From Humulus lupulus (Eukaryota; Streptophyta; Magnoliopsida; Rosales; Cannabaceae): DNA of 64,000 nucleotides. Positions 45,601 through 58,358 of this stretch are shown here, one piece after another. The translations under genes were made by a program, and so were the position numbers. The stretch is taken from contig NC_084797.1 in assembly GCF_963169125.1 (NCBI RefSeq), positions 105,239,868-105,303,867 on the forward strand. Reading direction: 5' to 3'. Below the pieces are notes generated by a model, which did no database searches, was not told where the DNA came from, and was given only the letters and a program-made list of their open reading frames with translations. Position 1 is the first letter of the stretch, and each line of letters starts with the position of its first letter.

Positions 45601-48195
45601 ATTTTCACCAATAAAAAATGCTCCTTTTGACCTAAGATTTTACAAAGACATAAATGGCATACCAAAAATGGCATTGGGAAATTTTGGTAACAATTGGGTA
45701 AGTAAATTTCAAGTTATGACCTAACAAAGTATGCAGTTAAAAATGTGAAAAATGGGATTTTCACACTTGGTGTAAAAATGAGATTTTGGAACTTAAGATA
45801 AAAAGTACTTTGTGCTTATTGCAAGATAAAAACTTGGTAAGTCTTAAAAACATTTTGACCTAAAATACCACTTTGAGTTTAAGTGAGAATTATTTTATTA
45901 AAGAATTTTTATTCTTTCTAAAAATAAAAGATTTAACTTATTTATAAGTTGATAAATTAAAAGAGGGTTTAAAAACTCTATATTTTGATAAAATAATTAA
46001 GTAAATTATTTTTCTAGTAAGGAAAATTGATTAATTGACTTCGGAAAATTAACTAGTCAAGATAAGAAATTATTAACATTTTTCCTAATCAAGCTAAAAT
46101 TAGACTATTTTCTTAAAATGATTTTTAGAGATTAAAACCTTAAGAAAACTAAAAGGAATATTAAGAGATTATTTTCTTGAAAAATAATTAAGGAATTTAA
46201 TTAATATTTTCTGGATATAATATCGGCTAAAATCTTTTATATATTTAACCGCCTGTTGAAAGTACGGGTTAATATCAGAACTTTTAAAGAATTAGATTTT
46301 GAGTGGATTGTGGGAAAATACTATTGCGATACCCAAGCCTAAGTATCGAGACCATAGGATAGGTCTCCCTAAGACTTAGGGTTTAGTCTCAAATTTTTGA
46401 GTACGAATTTCTCGAATGGGTTTAAAACCAAATAAGGATCTTTAATCCTTACAAGTGCTTTTTTAAAATGACCAAGCTGCCCAAAATAATAATAATAATG
46501 AATTATGAAGTGCCATAATTAATCCGAGTATACTATATGGATAATTACAGTATTGGCTAAGCATATCTAAACTATACATTGGAGGGTGAAATCCTGCTGA
46601 GAGCTAAGGACTCCAAGTAAGTCAACTTCTATTGTGTGGCTACAACATGAAACGACTATTGTATTGTATGTTAGTGTAGAGACACATGCACATATATACA
46701 CTATTGTAGAAAGTTTTCATAGAGATGTTAGTTTAGTGGGTGCTGATTTAGAAAATATGACCGGTAGATATCTGTCATATTCTAGACAGCTGATCCCCAT
46801 CACACTGCTTGATTTTATTATGTCCGGTTCATTACATCAACGAGTGGCCAAGAGGTGAGGATTGCTGGTTTAAACCTAGGGGCGCCAAAATGAATGGGAC
46901 CTAGGGGCCCTCTTGCTTACTTAATCAGTGAACGGTTAGAACCTGAGCAAGTACTCTGATAAGTTATTCCCAGAGAGTAGCCGTGAATATTGGCCATTCA
47001 GTGAGAGTGCCTAGAGATACTAGGGGTTGCCAAGTTTGAGTGAGCCTGAACACCATAGGGGCAACTGCTCACCAACACCACTGATTAACATAGAAGTATC
47101 TGTGAACCCATGTAACTTCGATTACACTCTTGACTAGTAGCAATGCCCTAGGTAACTTGATGGTTACCCTTGTGAGGGATTTACTCTTGGATAAGTAGTG
47201 ATGCCCTAGGTAACTTGATGATTACCCTTATGAGGGATTTACTCTTGGATAAGTAGCGATGCCCTAGGTAACTCGATAGTTATAGTTGATGGGGATATTT
47301 ATTGGCTAGATATTAGTGTTGAGACTCGGTTCTCTCTTACAGATTAGCATTTATGCTGGAGGGCGTGATACGCCTGAATTGTTGGAAATTGTCGAGCGTT
47401 GGTCTCGAATTATATTGTGATATATTATATCTGCTTGCTCTGGGGTGTTCTGAGTTCATGGATTTATTTGTTTATATGAAATAGTTTGTCATTGGTTATC
47501 AGGCATAACCATAAGTTTGTCAGGATGCTTTTGCATTCTTGAAATTGATTGTGTAGGGTCCGGATGGATCCGGAACCCTAATTTTTGTGAGCTATTGTTA
47601 TTTATGGACAGTAACTTGGTCAGTGACCACCTGTCTTCTCTGCATGCTTTTGTTTTAAAGTTGAACTTACTAAGCGTTTTCGCTTATGTAGTTGTTTCCT
47701 GTTGTAGGTAAGAACAAGGGCGAGGCAGAGCAATGAGCGTTGGAGTCTACCTTGTGAATGTACATGTGGACCGACCTTTTGGGAAGTTTTTTTTTTTGGA
47801 AATGTGGTTTTATTTTCATAAACTAGGCTTAGTTTACTCTTCATAAACTATGTTTGTAAAAGTTTTTTTTATACGGGTTTTTGAGACATTTTGTTACATG
47901 AAAACGTTTTTATTTCTGCATTATCGAGTCTTTATAATCCGGGTCGTTACAGGTTTAATCTTATGACTAATTCTTTTGAACTTATAATTACAATTATAAT
48001 CCACTGTGACCTAGTAACTCTAAGAATAATTGTACATATGTTCGAGATTTTATGGATGTTTGTATTAAGCAATAATCATGTAATAAAACACACAAGAAAT
48101 ACAGTTGATAAAAAAACATGATTTCTTCTTCTTTTATTGATAATCAAAAGTGTTACATAAGAAATATGGTTTTACAAGAGCATAAAACCCCAACA
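42607..48195 (-). mobile_element. Copia-type LTR remnant, split by another LTR
   Basis: The blocks at 42620-43950 (GCAGCGGAAT, GACCTAGTCAACTTGATA) match the LTR piece at 7757-8780. After the insertion at 43951-47951 the sequence resumes (AATCTTATGACTAATTC) and ends ACCCCAACA at about 48195. On the minus strand this is TGTTGGGGT, a proper LTR start. The left end is missing, since the solo LTR at 40312 sits close to it. Confidence 0.55.
43951..47951 (+). mobile_element. Large LTR, about 4.0 kb, third family
   Basis: TGTAACGTCATGTG at 43951 to CCGGGTCGTTACA at 47951. No coding potential. It shares the general plan of the other long LTRs: a GGTAAAG donor after a C/T-rich leader (about 44830), TTGTAGGTAAGAACAAGGGC (47703) and GTGAATGTACATG (47754) near the end. 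Flanking pentamers (CTGAT and GGTTT) do not match, so it may be a chimera of two insertions. Repeats of CTCTTGGATAAGTAG...GATGCCCTAGGTAACT at 47145-47280 form a short tandem array of about 63 bp units. Confidence 0.65.
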
Positions 48196-48547
48196 TCCTC
48201 ATCAATAATGGGAATAGTAGGCTCATCAACCACAAGAGTATCCCTTGTTGCAAAACATAATCTCTTGAAAAAGACAAATGAACAAAAAGTTCATTAGATG
48301 ATGCCCACTTTTCAAGAGATTGATTAGAAACTCCTTCAACGATATCAAATACTAGAAATCTGGAAATTTGAGACTCAACGATGATTAGGATCATAAATCC
48401 TCAAATATGATTCAATCATGGATTTCTGCTAGTCCACAGAGCAAAAATTGTTTTAGATACAGATTTACTAGGAGCACAGTTGAAGATATAGGAAGAATAA
48501 GACCCACTAATGTTGATATTAATAATCTATAACAAGCTTTTGCTACT
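48196..48547. other. Retroelement internal debris, no recognised gene
   Basis: The stretch next to the LTR end at 48195 has an 86-codon minus-strand ORF (48134-48394) without recognisable domains that overlaps the LTR end. I see no other structure. Confidence 0.4.
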
Positions 48548-49220
48548 GTTGATTCATTTTTTTCGTCAACTTGCACAGAACAATAAATGAAGAGTTATTT
48601 GTGTGTAAAATCACAAAATGGAACTTAACGATGAACTGTGAGCCAAAAAAAAACAAAAAAAAATGCAGTAAGAAATGAAAGAGAAAAAGATTTATAGTGG
48701 TTCGGCCCAAAAAAGATTACCTACGTCCACTTTAGTCACTATCATTTGTGATGAACTTTGAACCCTCAAGAACAAATACACTGAGTTTGATCCTTGTTAC
48801 ATTTTGATTTACACTATTTGCATTGAGTTCTTGTGGCATTTACAGTAATGGAGAGTAAGAGCTGTCTTTGAAAATGAACAGTTAATAACTTGTTTTTCGA
48901 ACCTTGTTACATTTTGATTTGCACTATTTATAGTCTCAGAGATGGGAAGAATTGACGGTGGCACCTTGTTTCTTGATCAGGCTAATTTTCAATACACTTG
49001 GATGAAGGCATGTTTCTGTCTCACAAAAATGGTAATCTGACATGTCCTGTTCAATTAAAGGTCAAATATCCACTATGGTGCGGGAGAAGGCTCGGGTGGC
49101 GAGGGCCACAACCGAGCGGTGAGAACTCATGGCGACCGATGAGGGTCTCTGGCGGCTGTGGCTCCTGGCAACTTACCGGGCTTGTGGTGTGTATTAGTTC
49201 AGCTAGTGCAACCGACTAGG
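48548..49220 (+). mobile_element. Fragment related to the 20.3-kb PF04195-type element
   Basis: TGTTGATTC ... TCGTCAACTTG near 48548 has the same hairpin style as the other element starts. TTTATAGTGGTTCGGCCC (48692) and CCTACGTCCACTT (48722) match 20436-20483. It is cut at 49220 by the CACTA end. The ORF at 48998 is not protein-like. Confidence 0.45.
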
Positions 49221-51460
49221 CACTACAAGAAAAAATATTTTCAACAAGACCGAAAAAGTATTATCAAATATATACCATAACACTTTTTGATGTGTTAAGG
49301 AAGGCGGTGTTATTGTAGGTCAGCGTACTTTGCATAACACTTTTCCATAGTTATTAGACATGTGTTATGGTATAGCCTACGATAACACTTTTGTTGTGTT
49401 ATTTAAATTGTTAGATAAGTATTTCATTATGGTATTTATAAATAGATTATATAACACTTTTTTGTACTTATAAAGTAGTGTTATGATACACTTTATAATA
49501 ACACATTTTCTGCATTATAGAAAATAGTTTGCATAACATAATTTTATGCTTATAAACCAATGTTATTGTAAAAGATACAATAACACATTTTTTTGTATTA
49601 TTCTAATATTTGGATAAGCTTGAATTATTATTATATGAACCTATACATTATAATTATTTTTTATTGCTTTAATTCAAACCCACTTCATGTAATATACTTA
49701 AGACATCCTTAACATTGTACAAATATATTTTTGAGTACCAATTATATGGTTCATAACACATATAACTAAATGATTGTGTCAAAATACATTCAAGATTATC
49801 TAAAAAACAATCCAAAACTCTTAAGATATTCAACACTGCCTAATTAACATAAACAAAACATTCTCACAATAACCAAAAAAATAGTCTTAAACAGTTACAT
49901 ATTCAAAAGTAAAGGTAGGAATTCATGATCTTCCAAATGTCAGCACACCAAAGCCTTCCAAATCAGATTTTCTTTTGCACTTCACTTGTTGAATCTAGTA
50001 AATAAAACATAGAAGAAAAACTAATGAGGTCATGAAATATCATATCATTTATCTAAAATAGTCAATAATATCATGATGCATAACCAAATTTACAATAATT
50101 GAGTTTGAATAATAAACAAGTTATTATGTTACACACATTACTACAACTACCTATACTCAAGTGACCTTAGAACTTTAATTAAATGGTGCATAATATTAAT
50201 TCAAATTGGCCCAGTTATCATTTTGTCTTTCTCATCTTCCCTATCAAATCAATCAAATAATACTATCATAATCTTGGATTGCATATTGGTTAATGTTGAA
50301 CAAGCATTTATATATACAAATAACCAAACAAATATCTCTTGGAATAACATTTTGAGAAGGCCATGCAACTATTGAACCAACAGCTTCTCGTATAGTAAGC
50401 ATCGCATAGTTAGGACAAATTATCTACCACACCCTAGGCGAGATATCTATCAATATAATCAAACCAATTCAAGCAAACACAATTTATTTGTAAGAAGATA
50501 ATACATAATTCTAGATAAAATCTGACATCATTTCCCATATAAAGGTTTCCTAACCATCTATCAATACCAAGTAAAAAAATTCAAACAACACACAATAAGT
50601 TTTCTTCCTTATATGACCGCAACACACAAACAAATTTTCCAGAACCTACTTCTCTAAGACACAAGTTTTCAACCTTCCGTTATCACCACAGCACACAATT
50701 TTAATCTCAGAACCTACTTCTCTACGAATGAATATTTAAGATATTCAAACTCCTCTAACATTTGTATGATATTCATAAAAGAGTTAAGAGAACATACTTC
50801 CATACCTCTTGCAATTAATAATCAAGTTAATTAACTTTGCAATGCTCCTTGCCAATTCGATCCACAACCTAAATAATATAATCAATACCTAAAAGATTAA
50901 TACAAAATTAAAATTAAATGATACAATAAGTAAAAAAATTCTTTTATATATTAATTTTTGGGTATATATGGTTATCATATTATTAATTTTTCTCTCAATA
51001 TATATTTTGTAAGAATATAATCCATGGTCATATTCTGCATTGTTCATATATGGCTTATAAAAATAAAAGCTGCTTAGTGGCCAGAGTTTAGGAACTTTTC
51101 CAAACCAAACATTTTATCAAAATGGCACTTTTCCAAGCCAAACATTTATCACAGTTAGAATTATATAACAAAAGACTTAACAAAGTTAACATTGCTTGTC
51201 ATAACAGAAATATCTAACTTAACTACTTTCTCTTACAATATAGCTTTATAAACATTTCTCTCTCTCTCTCTCTCTTCTTGTTTATAAGATCAATGGCTCA
51301 ATGTTGCATATTAAAGATTGGAAAAGACAAAAAAAGTATATGAGTAGTCTCAATCAGGGAGTACATTACAGTAGTAAAAGTAATAACAAGGACTCAAATG
51401 TTGTAGATCAAGACTCAATATTACTGAAGTAGTAATGATGGGACCCAAATTTACACTCTA
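49221..51460 (+). mobile_element. CACTA (En/Spm) transposon, left end
   Basis: CACTACAAGAAAAAATATT at 49221 is a textbook CACTA terminal repeat. The next 400 bp carry many copies of ATAACACTTTT and its complement, typical subterminal transposase-binding repeats. A matching right end (CTTGTAGTG) was not found, so the element is truncated or its end is deleted; 51460 is only a nominal limit. No transposase coding sequence was seen. The part at 50595-50830 also occurs diverged at 19500-19760. Confidence 0.75.
51255..51276. repeat. (TC)n microsatellite
   Basis: About ten TC units in AT-rich sequence. Confidence 0.85.
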
Positions 51461-51984
51461 AGGGCTCGCTAGGTATGGATTAAGAAAAAAATAGCAAAAA
51501 AAATGAGTGAGTTGATCATTTACAGATCATAAGTTATGAAAAAGAAAAAAAAGGATGAATAGGGAATTGGTTAGAATAAAATTATCCCACATTTATCAAT
51601 TATACTAATTTATCTCATTAGGTGAATTCTAATATGCTCTCCAATTACATAACCTAAACACATTATATGCTCTCTAATTACATAACCTAAACACTTAATA
51701 AACATTATACACTCCAATCCTATCATTCTTTCCAAACATGATATAAAAGACACTCACAACTCTAGCCAATTCTTACTAAAGATTGGACTAACACTTACTA
51801 TACTTCAGCAACTTACCACCACCAAATAAAAACAAATAACCAAAAGGAAAACCACCTTGAAAAAACTAAACCAAAATAAATAAATTTTATAAATTAAAAA
51901 TTGAATAAAATAAACCCCAACTCAAACAGTAGATAACAATATTGGCAATGGGTGTTGATATTTCATTTCTTATAACCTTAAATG
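51461..51984. other. AT-rich spacer, possible MITE remnant
   Basis: GGGCTCGCTAGGTATGGATTA near 51462 and TTCTTTCCAAACATGATATA near 51729 could be degraded inverted ends of a hAT-like MITE, but the match is poor. No gene. Confidence 0.3.
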
Positions 51985-52414
51985 TTACAGTATGTTACTA
52001 GAGTGCAACAGAGAGTTGTGATGAACATGTACTAAAGCAATAATCCCTAGTTCACCAAACCGGTCTGCAGTCCCTGGTGCAAGATGCTGGGCATGCTCAA
52101 TCGGAAAATTAGCTCTAGTCATGAAAAAATAAGCATGGAAAGAAATATCAATATTAAGACTTTGCAATACTTAATTGCTATTTGGAGCTTCAAATTATGG
52201 TAACTTTAAGAATCTTGATCAAATCAGAGAGTCTGGTCTGATTGTTGCCTGATTCTTTTGTATTTTGTAAATTTAGAGATTTTCTTTTGTTCCAAGAAAT
52301 TTGGATGTACAACTATAGATATAATTTGATTTGCTCCTATTTTTCTAGATTGTAATATGCCTAAATAAGAAAGAGAATTTTTTCTTCCTTAATCAACGAA
52401 TCATATCACATTTT

Positions 52415-52713
52415 TGGTATGTTAATTGTAGTTATTAGTTTTGGAATTAAAATTGGAATTCAGAAAGTTGAATTCCTCTGCTGCCTTTCATTGAAATACC
52501 CAGATTTCGAGAGCTGGGATTCTCTCCAATACAAGAAAGTTCTTACTACTTTTCAGACACACACAATACACATATTCCTCTCCCTTTATACTAAGGCTCA
52601 ACTATTCTATCATGTTCCCCCATACACGGTACCCCAATCCCCTCTAACTACCTGCTGACCTGTCATTCCTTTTGCCCCTCCTAGCGTACACATAGGTCAA
52701 GGGTGGCCTATCA
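52415..52713 (-). repeat. 3' LTR of the Reina-like element
   Basis: On the minus strand it reads TGATAGGCCACC ... CATACCA, TG...CA. The last ~70 nt of the pol reading frame lie inside it. Confidence 0.93.
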
Positions 52714-55700
52714 TTACCGCCGGCCCAAAGACGCACCTTGTCCTCAAGGTGGAAATCTGGAAATTGCTGCTGAATTGTTCCCAAATCCTCCCAAGTGGCC
52801 TCAAACTCCGGTAGATGTAGCCACTTTATCAACACTTGGGGCTGCTGAAACTGAGTTCCCGGTCGCAAATCTAGCATCGATTCAGGTTCAAGAAGCCACT
52901 CCAGCTCTTCAGTCGAATTGGAGGGTAAAGGGATGGCTGTTTGGTGCGGACCTAAAGCCGGTCTCAGCATGGAAACATGGAAAACTGGGTGAATCTTCGC
53001 TTGAGTTGGCAGTAACAATTTATAGGCTGTCGAACCCACTCTGGCCAGTATCGGAAAGGGTCCAAAAAAGAGTGGTCCCAGCTTCTGATTCTTTCTTTTT
53101 GCCAAAGTCTGCTGTCTATATGGTTTAAGCTTCACATAGACATTGTCTCCCACTGCAAATTGAACATCCCTACTCTTTTTATCAGCTTGAAATTTCATCT
53201 TCTGTTGGGCACGCTGTAAATTCATCTTTAACAGCTCTAAAATGTCATCACGGTCCTGTAAGTTCTTCTCCACAGCGGAGACAATAGTTTGGTTGCCTAC
53301 AATCCGTATCACTGGTGGAGGGTCTCGGTGGTATAGAGCCTTAAAAGATGTCATTCCCGCTGCTGAATGGTATGATGTATTGTACCAATACTCCGCCCAA
53401 GCCAACCATTTGACCCATTGTGATGGCTGAGAGCTCACAAAACATCTTAAGTATGTCTCCAAACATCTATTAAGTACCTCGGTTTGGCCATCCGTCTGTG
53501 GATGATAAGCTGAACTGTATTTGAACTGTATTTCAGCGTTGTCCCTTGCAATTTAAAGAGCTCTTTCCAGAAAAGGTTGAGAAAGACTTTGTCCCTATCT
53601 GAAACAATTGACTTCGGAATACCATGTAATTTAACAATCTCTTTAACAAAAATGGCAGCGACTGAAGCGGCTGTATAAGGATGCCGAAGTGGAACAAAGT
53701 GGGCATATTTAGACAAACGATCCACCACCACTAGGATAGAATCAAACCCATTGGAGTACGGTAAGCCTTCTATGAAATCCATTGATATATCATCCCAAAC
53801 TTGGTCCGGAATTGGAAGTGGCTGTAACAATCCAGTTGGAGATTGCGCTAAATACTTGCTTTGCTGACAAGTATGGCATTCAGCAACGAACTTTTGTATG
53901 TCACGCCTCATTCCCTGCCAATAAAAATCAGCGGCTACCCGCTGAAATGTGCGGAATGCCCCCGTGTGACCCCCCATATTGCTGCAGTGATATTCTTGTA
54001 AAATGAATGGTATAAATGGTGACGAAGATGGGACAACCAGCCGCCCTTTGAACTTCAAACAACCCTTCGAATAAGAGTATCCCAGCCCCCCATTTCCTTG
54101 CTGAAGTTGCTGGATAACTTTGGAGAGATGCGGGTCTGTAGCTACATGATTTTTTAAATCTGAAATGGAAATCATATTGGGAATGGACAAGGCATTGCAG
54201 TCCCCAACCTGTGGTACCCGCGAGAGAGCATCCGCTGCCTTATTTTGAAGGCCCGGTCTGTATTGAACTTGAAAATCATACCCCAGCAATTTTGTAAGCC
54301 ACTTTTGATGCTCCGTTGCCACCATTCGCTGCTCAAGTAAGTATCTTAAACTCCGCTGGTCCGTTCGAACAATAAACTGGCGGCCCAATAGATAAGGACG
54401 CCACTTTTGTATAGCTAAAACCATGGCCATAAGCTCTCGTTCATACACCGATTTGCAGCGAGCTCTAGGCGATAGTGCCATGCTGAAATAAGCCACTGGC
54501 CGTTGTTCCTGCATCAACACCATCCCAAGACCCGTTCCTGAAGCGTTCGTCTCCACTACAAATGGTGCTGCAAAATTCGGTAAGGCCAAAACAGGTACTG
54601 CGCACATTGATTTCTTAAGTGCTAAAAATGCTTCTTGAGCCTCTTCATTCCAGCCAAACGAATCCTTCTTTAGTTGGTCCGTTAACGGTCTTGCCAAATG
54701 CCCATAGCCTCTTTCAAAATTTCTATAGTATCCTGTGAGCCCCAAGAACCCTCTTAACTCCTTTAGACTTTTAGGTACTGGCCATTGCTCCATTGTTGCT
54801 AGTTTTAGTGGGTCTGCTGAAACTCCTTCTGCTGAAACAATGTGACCCAAGTATTCAAGTTGTGACTGCCCAAATAAACACTTCTTTTTATTCGCGTAAA
54901 GCTGATGCTGGCTGAGGCGAGTTAAAACCAATTCTAAGTGCTGCAAATGAAGCTCCAAAGATGCGCTGTACACAAGTATATCATCAAAGAAAACTAGGAC
55001 AAATTTTCTCAAAAACTCACGAAAAACATCGTTCATCAAGGCTTGAAAAGTGGCTCGAGCGTTGGTTAGGCCGAATGGCATAACCAAAAATTCATAGTGT
55101 CCTTCATGGGTACAAAAAGCTGTTTTCTCGACGTCTTTTGCTGCCACACGTATTTGGTGATAACCAGATTTGAGGTCCAACTTAGAAAATACCCTCGCCC
55201 CATGGAGTTCATCCAAAAGCTCATCAATGACTGGAATGGGGAATTTATCAGTGACTGTCTCGCGGTTTAAAGCTCTGTAATCTACACAAAATCTCCAACT
55301 CCCATCCTTCTTTTTCACTAGTAGTACGGGGCTCGAAAAAGGGCTTGTGCTTGGTTGAACTATCCCCGCCTGTAGCATCTCAGTCAACAACTTCTCTATC
55401 TCATCTTTTTGTATCTGCGCGTAGTGGTATGGCCGAACTGAAATGGGACCCGACCCCTCCCTCATGGTGATGTGATGCTCGTGGGAACGGTGTGGTGGCA
55501 GCCCTTTCGGCATGTCGAAAACAGCTTCATGTTTCTGCAGCAGTTCTTGTATTTCAGCCTCATTTTCCGTCACAATACTCTGGTATTTGTTGTAAGCGCA
55601 CCACACTGAATCCAGTAACCTTGTCCCTCATGTTGAACTGAGTGAATCAAAGCCTTCAAAGAGATCTGTGACTTGCATAAACTTGGGTCCCCTTGCAATG

Positions 55701-57357
55701 TAACCCAAGCTCCTCCTATTTCGAATTTCATGACCATTGTGCGCCAATTCACCTGCATATTCCCCAATGTACTCAGCCATTGTATGCCCAAAATTGCATC
55801 AGCCCCGCCTAGTTCTAAGGGCAAAAAATCCGTAACCACCCTTAGTGACCCCAAGTCCAGCTCCACGTTCTTGCAAAGTCCTTATGTTCTCACTCGGCCT
55901 CCTGTACCCAGCAATACCCCATAGGCTGTTGTCTCCGTGACTGGTAATTTAACTGCTCGAACCAGGTCCTTAGACACAAAATTGTGCGTTGCTCCACTGT
56001 CGATGAGCACAGTAACTGGGTGTTCGGCTATGGAGCCCAGTATCTTCATTGTATGAGCTGAAGATGTTCCCACTAATGAGTTAAGGGAGAGCATCGCGAG
56101 TTGCTCCTCCTGCAGTGTTTCCTCACCCGATTCTGGGCTAGATCGTGCTGACTCTTGGCTCTCCGACCCTTCAATATCATCTGCAATCAACATCACGTGC
56201 AATGATTTTTGTTCACAGACGTGCCCCCTATGGAACTTCTTATCGCAGCGAAAACAGACCCCGCGACGTTTCTTGTCCTGATACTCCTGCTCCGTCATCC
56301 GTCGCAGAGGTGGGGGAGTCGTCTGCGTCGTCGACGGCGGCCCTGTGGTGGCCGGCGACTGGTTCGGGTTACTCGGGAGGAACGGCGGGGAAGATCTCGT
56401 GTTGGGCGGCTGAGATAAAAATCTGGGCACTGAGATTGGGCCGGTTTGTGCCCTAGCTGGTCCCGTTCGGTGGTGGAGGCCCAACCCAGACAGAAAATGG
56501 CCCTCTTCAATCCTTTGGGCTGTCTCCATTATTTGGGCTAGGCCCGAAGGTTGTAAAACGTGTAATGGGCCTCGGATCCCCTCCTTCAGTCCTTTGATGA
56601 AGCTCCCTTCTAACACATGCTCTGGTACTCCGACTACTCTGGATGCCAACGCCTCCCATTGAAGCCGATATGCCCTGACCGTGGTATCTTGTTTGACCGA
56701 AAGCCATTCCTCCGTCGACGACCCCACGGGAACTGATCGAAACTGCACCATGAGCAGGTGCTTCAACAAAGCCCAAGACGTGATCTGACGCCTGAAGTTC
56801 TCCCACTGGAACCATGTAAGTGCGTCCCCGTCCAATCCTATGATGGCTGCTTCCAACATCTCCGCCTCGGTCAATCGATTCAAGAGAAAGAATCGCTCCA
56901 CACGAAAAACCCAGCCGTCGGGGTTCTCACCAGCGAACAAGGGTAGCTCTAGTCGTGGCGGTCTGAAATCGCGAGGCAGCTGTGAGTCGGGTGGTGCAGA
57001 AGGATGCCCCGTCGAAGTCGCTGGGGGTGGGTGCATCGCCGAGGGAGTCCCCGTTGGACGATGAGAGGAGGAGCTGTCGCCGTCGACCGCCTGCTTCTGT
57101 CGATCGTCCGGCGCACTGGTTCCCGCCATACCCGTTCGATGAGACGACTGTAGCAACTGCGTAATATGGGTAATTAAGTATTCCACCTTCTTTTCCAACT
57201 CTGGGATCCTTTGTGTGTCTGCACGTAATGCTTCCAGTTCCTGCGGGAAGTGTTTGATTTGTGTTCGGATTGCTGAAACTTCCTGCCTCAGTTCGGACTG
57301 CACCTCTTCGATCTTCTCCTCCACCATTTCAATTTGCAAATTCGGTTTAGGCCCCAT
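52644..57357 (-). pseudogene. Gag-pol polyprotein of the Reina-like element
   Basis: Start MGPKPNLQIEMVEEKIEE at 57357. Order: N-terminal coiled coil, gag (LPLFAGENPDGWVFRVERF), CCHC knuckle CFRCDKKFHRGHVC (about 56217-56258), protease LIDSGATHNFVS, RT with a canonical FFDDILVYS, RNase H with ETNASGTGLGMVL, integrase (VSDRDKVFLNLFWKELF), and a chromodomain near the C-terminus (VLIKWLHLPEFEATWEDLG). Lesions: TAA at 55882-55884 within the protease, a frameshift near 55600 between protease and RT, and an 11-bp tandem duplication (GAACTGTATTT at 53512-53522 and 53523-53533) that shifts the integrase frame. Otherwise the reading frames are long, in line with the young LTRs. Confidence 0.93.
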
Positions 57358-57369
57358 TATCGATCTGAT

Positions 57370-57381
57370 GCTCTGATACCA
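57370..57381 (-). other. Primer-binding site, initiator Met tRNA
   Basis: TGGTATCAGAGC on the minus strand, two bases after the 5' LTR end, is a perfect match to the usual site. Confidence 0.95.
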
Positions 57382-57383
57382 CT

Positions 57384-57680
57384 TGGTATGTTAATTGTAG
57401 TTATTAGTTTTGGAATTAAAATTGGAATTCAGAAAGTTGAATTCCTCTGCTGCCTTTCATTGAAATACCCAGAATTCGAGAGCTGGGATTCTCTCCAATA
57501 CAAGAAAGTTCTTACTACTTTTCAGACACACACAATACACATATTCCTCTCCCTTTATACTAAGGCTCAACTATTCTATAATGTTCCCCCATACACGGTA
57601 CCCCAATCCCCTCTAACTACCTGCTGACCTGTCATTCCTTTTGCCTCCTAGCGTACACATAGGTCAAGGGTGGCCTATCA
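57384..57680 (-). repeat. 5' LTR of the Reina-like element
   Basis: 297 bp, nearly identical to 52415-52713; it lies two bases from the primer-binding site. Confidence 0.93.
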
Positions 57681-58137
57681 ATTTTCTACCCTATTCTAGA
57701 GCAAAAAATCTTACCCGAAATCTTCAATCCCTTATTCCATTTTTAGAATTTATGGATTCATACATATCGAGGATCCTGTCATTTGCTCTATCACCTACAA
57801 CATGAATGGAAACCTGAAAGAACTTCCACTATTGTAATAATTTTTACTAAGGAAATTTAAATAAAACTACAAAAGAACACACCTGTAGCCTATGGTTATC
57901 AGCAACTAAAGTCATGTTGAACAACTTTTCATAATCCGCCACTTGTAAACCATAATTTTGAGACTCATCAACATATGGCTACAAAAGTTAAAATGCAATC
58001 TTCAATGATGTTATTTGACAGCATGAGATAATTAAAAAGGAAATGCATTATATGACTCAGCAGTTTGGACTTGGGAGTAAGACTGCCTGAGCTCACAAAA
58101 ATATTGAAGAGAAAAGTGAAAAGAAAAGAGAAAAATG

Positions 58138-58358
58138 AGTTGTTTGGTATGAAGGAAAAGTGTAGGGAAAATAAAAGTGAGGTGAAAAATATTGAGTAGG
58201 ACCCACAGATTTTTTCCATTCCAAATTGGAAAGAAAAATGAAGAGATAAGTTTTACACAAACGAATAAAAGATATACTTTCATTTCTATCAGTCTACTTT
58301 TCTATCTATGCTACATTTTCTCTCTCCCCTATTTTCTTTCCTAAGTACCAAACGTAAT
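58138..58358. mobile_element. MITE, hAT-like ends, in a pseudogene intron
   Basis: Left TTGTTTGGTATGAAGGAAAAG and the reverse complement of the right end (ATTACGTTTGGTACTTAGG) are inverted repeats with the TTTGGTA core common in plant MITEs. About 220 bp, no ORF. It lies in the intron between exons C and D of the LAF3-like pseudogene. Confidence 0.6.

Larger units (their letters stand above)
52415..57680 (-). mobile_element. Reina-like chromovirus (Ty3/gypsy), young, in a gene intron
   Basis: 5266 bp with short LTRs (52415-52713 and 57384-57680) and the perfect duplication ATTTT (52410-52414 and 57681-57685). By eye the LTRs differ by only two substitutions and one 2-bp indel, so the insertion is recent. 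Short LTRs, 5.3 kb total length and a C-terminal chromodomain fit the Reina clade (inference). The polyprotein has three lesions. Confidence 0.93.

Noticed and set aside
56145..57164. Plus-strand Arg-rich ORFs
   Set aside because: Antisense of the gag region of the Reina-like element, which has clear domains on the minus strand.
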